DNA of 45,999 nt from contig CAMOCC010000014.1 of NCBI GenBank assembly GCA_946610035.1, forward strand, positions 1 through 45,999, read 5' to 3'. Below the pieces are notes generated by a model. The model ran no database searches. It worked only from the letters and a program-made list of their open reading frames with translations, and was not told where the DNA came from. Position 1 is the stretch's first letter; each line of letters opens with the position of its first letter. Shown one piece after another: positions 38,145 through 45,999 of the stretch. The position numbers were made by a program, and so were the translations under genes. The stretch comes from an uncultured Verrucomicrobiota bacterium (GTDB taxonomy: Bacteria; Verrucomicrobiota; Kiritimatiellia; RFP12; UBA1067).

Positions 38145-41100
38145 ATGGACCTGAAGAAAGTTACTTTGGCAGGAAGCTTGCTTTCCGTCGGCTGCGCCGT
38201 TGCGGCGCAGGGCGTTGAATTCAGGACGACGACATTCGCCGAGCGCTGGCGCGACGCGTCGGCGTCCGTTGAGTCGGCGAAGGCCTCGGGCGCAGACTTG
38301 AGCCTCGACCTTGCGGCGACGGACCAGACGGTGCTCGGGTTCGGCGTGTGCGCAAGCGAGCTCAGCTGGAATTCCCTCTCCGCCCTGGGCGAGGCGGATC
38401 GGAAGTCGATTCTCGACGAGATGTTCTCGAAGGACGGCGGCGCGTTCTCGGTTATCCGCACGCCAATCGGCGCGAGCGACTTCGCGACGGACTTCTATTC
38501 CTACTCCGAGACGCCCGGCGACTTTGCGATGGAGAAGTTCTCCATAGAGCGCGACCGCAAGGCGCTCCTTCCGCTGCTGAAGGAGATCCTCGCGAGAAAC
38601 GACGGAACGTTCAAGGTGTGGGCCTCGCCGTGGTGTCCTCCGCTCTGGATGAAGAAGTCCGGCGCATACGCATCGAAGCCGCAGACAGACCCCACATGGC
38701 CGAAGAACGACTGCTCTCCCGAGCAGCGCGTGCGCGAGGGCGAAGACGGCTTTCTCTGCGACGAAGCGCACTTCGCGGCGTATGCAAAGTACTTCAGGAA
38801 GTACGTCGACGCATACCGCGCCGAGGGCGTGCCGGTGTGGATGGTGATGCCGCAGAACGAGTTCAACAGCGACCAGGTGTTCCCGAGCTGCACGTGGCAG
38901 GCGAAGTCGCTCGCGGCATTCGTCGGGAAGTACCTCGGTCCGGCGCTCGAGGGAAGCGGAACGGAGCTCTACTTCGGCACGATGGAGCGTCCGTCGCTCG
39001 AAATGGCGCGCACCATACTCGACGACCCCGACTGCCGCAGATACGTGAAGGGCGCGGGCTTCCAGTGGGCCGGCAAGGGCGCGATCGGCAAGGTGCGCGA
39101 GCGCTATCCCGATCTTGTCCTCATGCAGACGGAGCAGGAATGCGGCGACGGACGCAACGACTGGCGCCACGCGCGCCATTCGTGGGAGCTGATGCGGCAC
39201 TACTTCCGCTGCGGCGTCTCCTACTACTGCTACTGGAACCTCTCGCTCGTGGACAACGCGATGAGCCGATGGGGTTGGCGGCAGAACTCGCTCGTGAGCG
39301 TCGTGCCTGCAAAACGCTCCTTCGCGTACAACGTCGAGTACCATGTGCTCAAGCAGCTGAGCCACTACGTGAAGCACGGCGCGCGCAGGCTGAAGACGGC
39401 GGAAGGCGACTGGCTTGCGTTCGTCAATCCCGACGGATCGGTCGTCGTCGCGTTCGGAAACGCCGGGCCCGCCCGCAATGCGACGGTCGCAATCGGCGGC
39501 GCGGCGTGGAAGGTTTCGCTTCCTGCGGATTCCGTCTCGACGCTCGTCCTTCCGTCCAGCGGTCTGCGCCATGCGGGGAGCCCGGTGTACCCGACGTATG
39601 ACGGGCGCGTCATGGCCGGATACCAGGGATGGTTCCACAACCGCTCAGGCGGCGTGATGTTTCCAGACGAGAAGTCTGTGCGCATCGACATGTGGCCGGA
39701 CGTCTCGGAGTACGAGAAGACGTACCAGACGGGCCTCAAGCTCTCGAACGGGGAGGGCGCGCGCTTCTTCTGCTCGGACGACGAGTCGACTGTCGAGACG
39801 CACTTCCGCTGGATGGAGGAGTACGGACTCGACGGCGTATTCCTTCAGCGATTCTTCGGCAACGCGACAAAGAAGACGAAGGAGGCGCGCGAGGAGTCCG
39901 TGACTGTGATCCGACATTCCCTGAAGTCCGCCCAGCGCCATTCGCGCGCGATTTCGATCATGTACGACCTCTCGGGACTCAAGCCTGGACGCGACGACTG
40001 CATGAAGCTCGTCGACGACTGGAAGTTCCTCGTCGACGAAGTGAAGGTCACGAACTACGGCGAGCGCAACATGTACCTCCACCACCGCGAGAAGCCGCTC
40101 GTCGTCATCTGGGGCGCCGGATTCCCGGACCGTCCGTACTCGATACGCGACATCAAGCTCGCCGAGTTCATGGATTTCCTAAGGAACGACCCGGAGTACG
40201 GCGGGTGCAGCGTTATGCTTGGGGTGCCGACGCGCTGGCGCGCGCTCGACCACGACTGCGTGAAGGACGACTATCTTCACGAGCTGATCAGGAAGGCCGA
40301 CCTCGTTATGCCGTGGATGGTCGGTCGCTTCAACTCGCGCTCCCCAGACGTCATGTCGCGCTACCGTGGTATCGTCGAGAAGGATGTCGAGTGGTGCAGG
40401 GCCGCGGGCGTCGACTATGTTCCGCTCGTGTACCCCGGCTTCAGCTGGTACAACCTCAGCCGCAAGGAGAAGGGCCTCACGCCGTCCCCGGTGGAGGTGA
40501 TTCCGCGTCAGGGCGGAAAGTTCTACTGGGGCCTAATCGAGAACGCCGTCGCGTCGGGCGCGAAGTCGCTCTACGTCGCGATGTTCGACGAAGTGAACGA
40601 GGGGACCGCGGTCTTCAAGGTGTCGGACGCGCCGCCCGTCGGGGAGACCGTGAAGTTCGCGAAGATGGACGGACAGCCCTCCGACCACTACCTGTTCCTT
40701 ACCGGCGAAGCGGGCAAGCTTCTCCGCGGCGAGCGCAAGCCGCTTCCGGCGGGCGAGCTCCCGGTCCGCACGTTCAAGTATGAGGGCAACCCGTTCGCAA
40801 CACACTTTTACTATGCCGACCCTTCTGCGCACGTGTGGAACGGCAGGCTCTACGTATATCCTTCGCACGACATCGATCCGCCGGTCGGATGCGACCTGAT
40901 GGACCGCTACCACGTCCTCTCGACCGACGACATGGTGAACTGGGTCGACCACGGCGAGTTCATGCGCGCGAGCGACGTCGAATGGGGGCGTCCCGAGGGC
41001 GGCTTCATGTGGGCCCCCGACTGCGCGTACAGGGACGGCAAGTACTACTTCTACTTCCCGCATCCGTCGCTCTCGCGCTGGAACGACAGCTGGCTCATCG

Positions 41101-41678
41101 GCGTAGCGGTGAGCGACCGTCCGGACGGCGGGTTCAAGAACGTGGGGACGGTCCCCGGGCTCGGCGGCTTCGCGATGATCGACCCCTGCGTGTTCACTGA
41201 CTTTGACGGCAAGAGCTACATCTACGCCGGAGGCGGCGCGAAGATGGTCGGCGCGAAGCTCAAGGACAACATGGTCGAGCTCGACGGCGACGTGAAGCCG
41301 ATGGAGGGGATGGAGGACTTCCATGAGGGCCCGTGGGTGTTCCGCCGCGGCGACTGGTACTACCTCATGTACCCCGACAACCACGAGGAGCCGGGCGTCG
41401 GCGGACAGAACCGCCAGCACTACTGCATGTCGCGGAATCCGCTCGGACCATGGGAGCACAAGGGGATAATCCTCGAGTCGACGGGATGCGACACCAGCCA
41501 TGGTTCGATCGTCGAGTTCAAGGGGCAGTGGTACATGTTCTACCACAACCGTGTGCTCTCCGGCCGCGGCAACCTCAGGACGCTCTGCTACGACAAGCTG
41601 TACTTCAACGACGACGGAACGATTCAGCCTGTAAAGCAGACGCGCCGCGAGCGCCAGCCGTTCTGGAAGGGCAAATAA
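38145..41678 (+). CDS. Multi-catalytic secreted enzyme: GH30-like + GH71/99-like + GH43-like
   Basis: GH30: TVLGFGVCASELSWNSL, VMPQNEFNSDQVFPSC, LMQTEQECG. Middle: GRVMAGYQGWFHNRSGG. GH43: NPFATHFYYADPSAHVWNGRLYVYPSHD, EGPWVFRRGDWYYLMY. Confidence 0.85.
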   Translation: MDLKKVTLAGSLLSVGCAVAAQGVEFRTTTFAERWRDASASVESAKASGADLSLDLAATDQTVLGFGVCASELSWNSLSALGEADRKSILDEMFSKDGGAFSVIRTPIGASDFATDFYSYSETPGDFAMEKFSIERDRKALLPLLKEILARNDGTFKVWASPWCPPLWMKKSGAYASKPQTDPTWPKNDCSPEQRVREGEDGFLCDEAHFAAYAKYFRKYVDAYRAEGVPVWMVMPQNEFNSDQVFPSCTWQAKSLAAFVGKYLGPALEGSGTELYFGTMERPSLEMARTILDDPDCRRYVKGAGFQWAGKGAIGKVRERYPDLVLMQTEQECGDGRNDWRHARHSWELMRHYFRCGVSYYCYWNLSLVDNAMSRWGWRQNSLVSVVPAKRSFAYNVEYHVLKQLSHYVKHGARRLKTAEGDWLAFVNPDGSVVVAFGNAGPARNATVAIGGAAWKVSLPADSVSTLVLPSSGLRHAGSPVYPTYDGRVMAGYQGWFHNRSGGVMFPDEKSVRIDMWPDVSEYEKTYQTGLKLSNGEGARFFCSDDESTVETHFRWMEEYGLDGVFLQRFFGNATKKTKEAREESVTVIRHSLKSAQRHSRAISIMYDLSGLKPGRDDCMKLVDDWKFLVDEVKVTNYGERNMYLHHREKPLVVIWGAGFPDRPYSIRDIKLAEFMDFLRNDPEYGGCSVMLGVPTRWRALDHDCVKDDYLHELIRKADLVMPWMVGRFNSRSPDVMSRYRGIVEKDVEWCRAAGVDYVPLVYPGFSWYNLSRKEKGLTPSPVEVIPRQGGKFYWGLIENAVASGAKSLYVAMFDEVNEGTAVFKVSDAPPVGETVKFAKMDGQPSDHYLFLTGEAGKLLRGERKPLPAGELPVRTFKYEGNPFATHFYYADPSAHVWNGRLYVYPSHDIDPPVGCDLMDRYHVLSTDDMVNWVDHGEFMRASDVEWGRPEGGFMWAPDCAYRDGKYYFYFPHPSLSRWNDSWLIGVAVSDRPDGGFKNVGTVPGLGGFAMIDPCVFTDFDGKSYIYAGGGAKMVGAKLKDNMVELDGDVKPMEGMEDFHEGPWVFRRGDWYYLMYPDNHEEPGVGGQNRQHYCMSRNPLGPWEHKGIILESTGCDTSHGSIVEFKGQWYMFYHNRVLSGRGNLRTLCYDKLYFNDDGTIQPVKQTRRERQPFWKGK

Positions 41679-41683
41679 CAGTC

Positions 41684-41747
41684 GCGCAATTTTCACGGAA
41701 ATTTTTGCGTGGAATTCCCGTGTCGATGACATGATTTTTGGCATAAT
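41684..41747 (+). promoter_or_regulatory. Operator G + promoter
   Basis: GCGCAATTTTCACG (41684) and GCGTGGAATTCCCG (41707); CATAAT 41742-41747, 49-nt spacing; ATG 9 nt after the -10. Confidence 0.72.
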
Positions 41748-41756
41748 ATAATCACC

Positions 41757-44700
41757 ATGAAAAACCTGATGTTCACTTTTGCCGCAGTTGCGGCGTTCGG
41801 GGCGTTCGGCGGAGAACGCATAGTCAACGGCCTTGGCGGCGACGGGTGGAGCCTTTGGCTCGACCGGAAGGCCGAGTACAAGTCCGACAAGCTCTACGTC
41901 AACCCCGTCGACGCGGCGAAGATCCGCGACGGGCGTGCGGACTGGCTCGCGCCGGTCGACGCGAAGGCGCTGACGGTCGCCGGACCGACGTGCGGATGGG
42001 ACTCGCTCTTCGCGAAGCGCGTCTCGTGGACGAAGGCCGCGGATGCGTGGAAGGACGCTTCGTTGAGCATAGACGTCTCCGTTCCTGGCACGGTCGAGGA
42101 GTACTTCTTCGACTCCATCTCCGGCAACCGAAAGGGCGAGCGCGAGACGGGCGACTACAAGGGCGTCAGCTGGTGGGGCCGCAAGTTCACCGTGCCTGCG
42201 TCCGCGAAGGGGCGCCGCGTGGCGCTCTTCTTCAAGGAGGGCATCCGCCAGCGCGCCGAGGTGTTCGTGAACCGCAAGCTCGTCGGATACGAACTCGTCC
42301 TGCAGTCGCCGTTCGAGGTGGACGTCAGCGATGTCGTGAATTTCGGCGGAGAGAACGAGCTCGCCGTCAGGATTACGGATGCGAACGGAAACTTCGGCTG
42401 GGGCGACTACTCCTGGACGAGGTGGGGCGACACGATGTTCCCGCTCTCGCACGGCTTCGGCGGCATCCCCGGAGGTATCGACCTCGTCGTGACGGAGCCT
42501 GTCCGCGTCGCGGACGTGTTCGTGCGCAACAAGGCGAAGCTGCGCGACATCGACACGACAGTCGAGATCGTCAACTCGTCCGCCTCCCCCGCGACGGTTT
42601 CCGTCGAGGCTGCGATCGTGGAGAACTGGGCCGCGAACAAGCCGGTGAAGAATCCGAAGACCGTCTTCACGAAGGCCGTCGGCAAGGTGTCCGTTCCCGC
42701 GGGCGCCTCCAAGACCGTGGACTTCAACGCCGTCGTCAAGGACGCGAAGCTCTGGGAGATACACAATTCCCATCTCTACGACATGGTCATTTCGCTGAAG
42801 GACGCGAAGGGCGCGCTTATCGACCGCTACACCGCCCGCTTCGGGTTCCGCTTCATGGAGGCGAAGGGCGTCGGCACGGACGCGCAGCTGTGGCTCAACG
42901 GGCGCCGCGTGTTCATCCTCTCCGCGATCAGCTGGGGCTACTGGCCGTCGAACGGAATGTTCCCGACCCCCGAGCTTGCGCGCAAGCATGTCGAGTCCGC
43001 CGTGAAGCTCGGCATGAACATGCTCAACTGCCACCGTTGCCGCGGCAACGAGTCGATTCTCAATGCGGCGGACGAGCTTGGCGTGATGTACTACGAGGAG
43101 CCGGGCGGATTCAGCTCCTACCGCACGAAGCCCAATGACAAGCTCGACGGCGTCGACCAGTCGATCGCGCACGAGATATGCCGTCAGAAGATTCTCAGGA
43201 TGGTGAAGAACCACCGCAACCACGCCTCGCTCATGATCTACAACATGGTCAACGAGCCTGGCTGGGAGCCCGACGACCTCACTAAGGAGGACATGGCGCT
43301 CGCTCACCTCATCGACCCGACGCGCCTCATCGTGTACGGATCCGGCTTCATGGGCATCGGCAAGCCCGAGCCTCGCAAGCTCAACATGCTGCCGTATTCG
43401 CAGGAGCAGAACATCACGGGCTTCACCGATGTCCACAACGCGAGCGCGTCGCCGGGGGTCTACGTCGACTCGAACTACTCTTCCTCGAGGGGCTTCGCCC
43501 GCAGCGAGCGCGCGCAGACCGAACTCTTCATCTGGGGCGAGGAGGGCGCGCTCGCCGCTCCGCCGCAGCTCGAGCTCATCCAGGCCGCGAAGAAGGGACG
43601 GCCCAACGGATGGGACGGACAGCAGTACGACCTCTGGTACGAGGGCTACAAGTCCTATCTCGAAAAGAAGGGGCTTACCGCCGCGTTCCCGTCCGTCACC
43701 GACCTCATTACGTCGATGGGCAACATCCAGTACTACGAGCACGGACGTCTCCTCGAGAACGCCAGGATCGCGGACGGATGCGAGGCGTACATCTTCAACG
43801 GCTACGAGTCGATGAAGGACGACAACATCTCCGGATGCGTCGACTGCTACCGCAACCTGAAGGGCGACCCGAAGCTCGTCAACCAGTACATGAAGCCGCT
43901 CGTGATGTCCGTCAAGGCCTGCGACAAGCTCGGATCCGTCGGCGACGTCAATACACTCGACCTCTGGGTCGTCAACGAGTACGTGCTGAAGGCGGGCAAA
44001 TACGGTGTTACCGCGCGCGTCAAGACGCCGACCGGCAAGGTGCGCGAACTCCACAAGGGAACGGTCAATGTCTCCGGCGGCGCGAAGTTCAGCGACCTCG
44101 CCGCGGAGAAGATCGAGGTCGCCCTCAACGACGGTCCCGGGTACTACAAGATCGCCGCGGAGCTTCTCGACGCCAAGGGCAAGGTCCTCGCAACTGGGCA
44201 CGACGAGATGCTTGCCGTGGACCCGAAAGGTGCAAAGATCACTTCGAAGTGCGCTATCGTAGGCGGCGGAGAGGAGTACGTGAAGTACGCCGAGTCCATC
44301 GGCGCGGACCTGAAGCGGTACGACGCCTCGATGGGACGGCTCGACGGCATCCTGCTCGCGCCCACGGACCTCGGTCAGCAGTTCAGGCCAGTCCCCTCGT
44401 TCAACTTCCGCGCGAAGGACGGCGTGACTCCCGGCCTCAACCTCGACCACTTCCTCGGCAAGAAGTTCGAGACGCCCGTCGGCCAGCGCATCTCCACGGC
44501 GGCGATCGACTTCGACCTCAAGTCGAAGCTGATGCCGGGCTACGACATCGTCGGACTCGGCAACTACTCCGTCCGCTGGGAGGGCTTCATCGTCTGCGAC
44601 CACAATGGCGAAATCGAGTTCGAGTACACCTGCGACGACGGTGCGCGCGTGTGGTTCGACGGAGAGCTCGTCGTCGACAAGTGGACGAACGGTCCGAAGC

Positions 44701-45296
44701 AGGTGCGCACGTTCAAGAAGAACCTCGTCAAGGGCGGGAAGTACGCGCTCAAGATCGAGGCCTACCAGGATGGCGGCGACTGGATCGCGAGCCTGAAGTG
44801 GAAGCTTCCGCTTCCCGACGTGAAGTTCGACATGAACGACATCCTCCGCCGCGTGCGCGAGGACGGCACGAAGCTCGTTCTCGTCGAGGACGCGGAGGTG
44901 TGGCTGAAGAAGCTGCGCGACGCGAAGGCGTTTCCGGAGTACAAGGTATTCCATCCGCACAAGACGTGGGTCGGGCACAACCTCTTCGTCGCGGACCATC
45001 CGATTTTCGACGGATTGCCGAAGAACTGCGCGATGAACTGGGAGTACCAGAAGCTCGCGGTGTACGACGGGCCGAAGCACTTCGGACTTCTCATGGAAGG
45101 CGAGGAGGCTCTTGCCGGCGTCGTCGGCGTTCCGCTCCGCGGCATCGCGACATCGGTCGGCGTCGTCCCGTGCGGCAAGGGCAAGATCATGTTCTCCAGC
45201 CTGGACCTTGCTCCGAACCTTGCGTCCGACGACAAGCCTGCCGTCACGCCGAAGAAGGTGTTCGCGAACATCCTCCGCTGGGCGGCGGAGAAGTGA
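41757..45296 (+). CDS. Glycoside hydrolase family 2 protein with C-terminal PA14-like domain
   Basis: WGRKFTVPASAKGRRVALFFKEGIRQRAEVFVNRKLVGY, HASLMIYNMVNEPGWEP; PA14: YSVRWEGFIVCDHNGEIEFEYTCDDGARVWFDGELVVDKW. Confidence 0.87.
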   Translation: MKNLMFTFAAVAAFGAFGGERIVNGLGGDGWSLWLDRKAEYKSDKLYVNPVDAAKIRDGRADWLAPVDAKALTVAGPTCGWDSLFAKRVSWTKAADAWKDASLSIDVSVPGTVEEYFFDSISGNRKGERETGDYKGVSWWGRKFTVPASAKGRRVALFFKEGIRQRAEVFVNRKLVGYELVLQSPFEVDVSDVVNFGGENELAVRITDANGNFGWGDYSWTRWGDTMFPLSHGFGGIPGGIDLVVTEPVRVADVFVRNKAKLRDIDTTVEIVNSSASPATVSVEAAIVENWAANKPVKNPKTVFTKAVGKVSVPAGASKTVDFNAVVKDAKLWEIHNSHLYDMVISLKDAKGALIDRYTARFGFRFMEAKGVGTDAQLWLNGRRVFILSAISWGYWPSNGMFPTPELARKHVESAVKLGMNMLNCHRCRGNESILNAADELGVMYYEEPGGFSSYRTKPNDKLDGVDQSIAHEICRQKILRMVKNHRNHASLMIYNMVNEPGWEPDDLTKEDMALAHLIDPTRLIVYGSGFMGIGKPEPRKLNMLPYSQEQNITGFTDVHNASASPGVYVDSNYSSSRGFARSERAQTELFIWGEEGALAAPPQLELIQAAKKGRPNGWDGQQYDLWYEGYKSYLEKKGLTAAFPSVTDLITSMGNIQYYEHGRLLENARIADGCEAYIFNGYESMKDDNISGCVDCYRNLKGDPKLVNQYMKPLVMSVKACDKLGSVGDVNTLDLWVVNEYVLKAGKYGVTARVKTPTGKVRELHKGTVNVSGGAKFSDLAAEKIEVALNDGPGYYKIAAELLDAKGKVLATGHDEMLAVDPKGAKITSKCAIVGGGEEYVKYAESIGADLKRYDASMGRLDGILLAPTDLGQQFRPVPSFNFRAKDGVTPGLNLDHFLGKKFETPVGQRISTAAIDFDLKSKLMPGYDIVGLGNYSVRWEGFIVCDHNGEIEFEYTCDDGARVWFDGELVVDKWTNGPKQVRTFKKNLVKGGKYALKIEAYQDGGDWIASLKWKLPLPDVKFDMNDILRRVREDGTKLVLVEDAEVWLKKLRDAKAFPEYKVFHPHKTWVGHNLFVADHPIFDGLPKNCAMNWEYQKLAVYDGPKHFGLLMEGEEALAGVVGVPLRGIATSVGVVPCGKGKIMFSSLDLAPNLASDDKPAVTPKKVFANILRWAAEK

Positions 45297-45592
45297 CGCG
45301 AAGTTCCAAGGCTCGGCCTCCCGGCCTTGGGCTGGAGGCCGTTTCTGGATCGGCAATTGGCGCGAGCGCTCGCGGTGTGCGTTTCGTCGTCGCGACGCCT
45401 TCCGCGCTTAGACAACAAGCCGTGTTCAGCCATAGCCGCCGCGCAAGCGGGCTCGCAACCCGTAGGGACGCGAGCAAGCCGAGCGAAGCGAGTGCCGAGC
45501 CGTGCCTCGGCGTAAACCACTGGCTGCGTACGGGACGCCTCATACGGCTGCGAGGCGAAACCGCCTCTTGCCCGACTGTCGCATGAGAGCAC

Positions 45593-45684
45593 GTTCGCGG
45601 GCCCGACGTGATTTCGACCGCCACGGTAAAGGGCGCGCGTGAAGGCGCGCGCGTCGAAATCATGTCGGCGGGGTGCCCGCGAAC
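45593..45684. other. 92-nt long hairpin
   Basis: GTTCGCGGGC/GCCCGCGAAC (45593-45602 / 45675-45684) and CCGACGTGATTTCGAC/GTCGAAATCATGTCGG (45603-45618 / 45653-45668, one G-T) around a GCGCGCG/CGCGCGC inner hairpin. Confidence 0.7.
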
Positions 45685-45944
45685 TGCGGTTCGGGCGAGC
45701 AGGCCGGCGCAGGCCTCGATACCAACCGAATTGCGCGCAAGCGGTTCAACGGTTTAGTGGATACTTATGTCATGGTTTCTAACCACGGAACACACAGACG
45801 CCCGCATTCGCGGGACACCGAAGGCAGCATGAAAGATACCTTCGGGCAACTCGCTGACTTTCGTCAATCGCCGGGTCTTGTTGTCTTCCGGCAGTCGAAT
45901 GCATGGTGGCTGGGAAGTCGATTGCTCCACGCCCTCCCTTATTT

Positions 45945-45986
45945 GTTGCGTCGCTCAGGGGGTTGCGTCGCTCCGCGACGCAACAA
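45945..45986. repeat. REP-like palindrome copy 2, with an extra half-arm
   Basis: GTTGCGTCGC (45945-45954), then GGGG-GTTGCGTCGC-TCC-GCGACGCAAC (45958-45984). Confidence 0.7.
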
Positions 45987-45999
45987 GGAAGTCCCAACC

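Noticed and set aside
6052-41720. Reading the operator as an inverted repeat (GCGCAA...TTGCGC)
   Set aside because: The arms do look palindromic, but TCAC also recurs or is partly kept at exactly +23 with GCGC, so a direct repeat explains all seven sites better; inverted symmetry is imperfect at B, E and G.
45306-45330. CCAAGGC/GCCTTGG hairpin after the last GH2 as a terminator
   Set aside because: No T-tract follows; intrinsic termination cannot be supported.
40533-45356. 1607-aa minus-strand ORF (and similar long antisense ORFs at 34166-36814, 6207-7787, 9801-11573, 11629-13299)
   Set aside because: They mirror high-GC plus-strand GH genes, have Arg/Ala/Val/Leu-rich low-complexity translations with no family motifs, and are codon-bias artefacts.
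45640-45750. Minus-strand segment reading VEPLARNSVGIEACAGLLARTAV, reminiscent of IS110 transposases
   Set aside because: Too short, no catalytic context on either side, and it overlaps the long hairpin.
45775-45830. accacggaacacacagacgcccgcattcgcgggacaccgaagg
   Set aside because: Looks like a common intergenic repeat motif of environmental bacteria, but only one partial copy is visible here, so not called.
1-45999. CRISPR arrays, tRNA or rRNA genes
   Set aside because: No regularly spaced repeats with unique spacers and no recognisable tRNA/rRNA segments were seen on either strand.

Overview
The window reads as a carbohydrate-degradation locus of PVC/Kiritimatiellia-like character (taxonomy is inference). 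It holds about 15 large plus-strand CDSs, mostly secreted glycoside hydrolases: GH2, GH92, GH31, a double pectate-lyase-3 protein, a GH63-like enzyme, two GH3, a LacZ-type GH2, a GH30+GH71/99-like+GH43 triple-module protein and a GH2+PA14. It also encodes an SGNH/FAD-oxidoreductase fusion, two very large paralogous LamG/PATR-type surface proteins, an acyltransferase-3, and a divergent XylR-like (LacI-type sensor + AraC HTH) regulator. The first ~4.6 kb is an accessory region with two AAA ATPase genes (DUF4143/DUF234-like), gene remnants, and repeated palindromic or dispersed repeats.

The main discovery, read by eye, is an apparent local regulon. Seven promoters carry a direct repeat of a 14-mer (consensus about GCGCRAWTTTCACG, copies 23 bp apart). 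In six of the seven, the -10 hexamer starts exactly 49 nt downstream of the T of the first TCAC. One site lies between the XylR-like regulator and the first GH2. Half of these promoters appear to give leaderless or nearly leaderless mRNAs. Secondary findings are the unusual multi-catalytic enzymes, a decayed second AraC regulator, palindromes upstream of both ATPases, a REP-like hairpin with a compensatory base change present twice, and a 92-nt hairpin in the non-coding tail. All family calls are from motif recognition without database searches.
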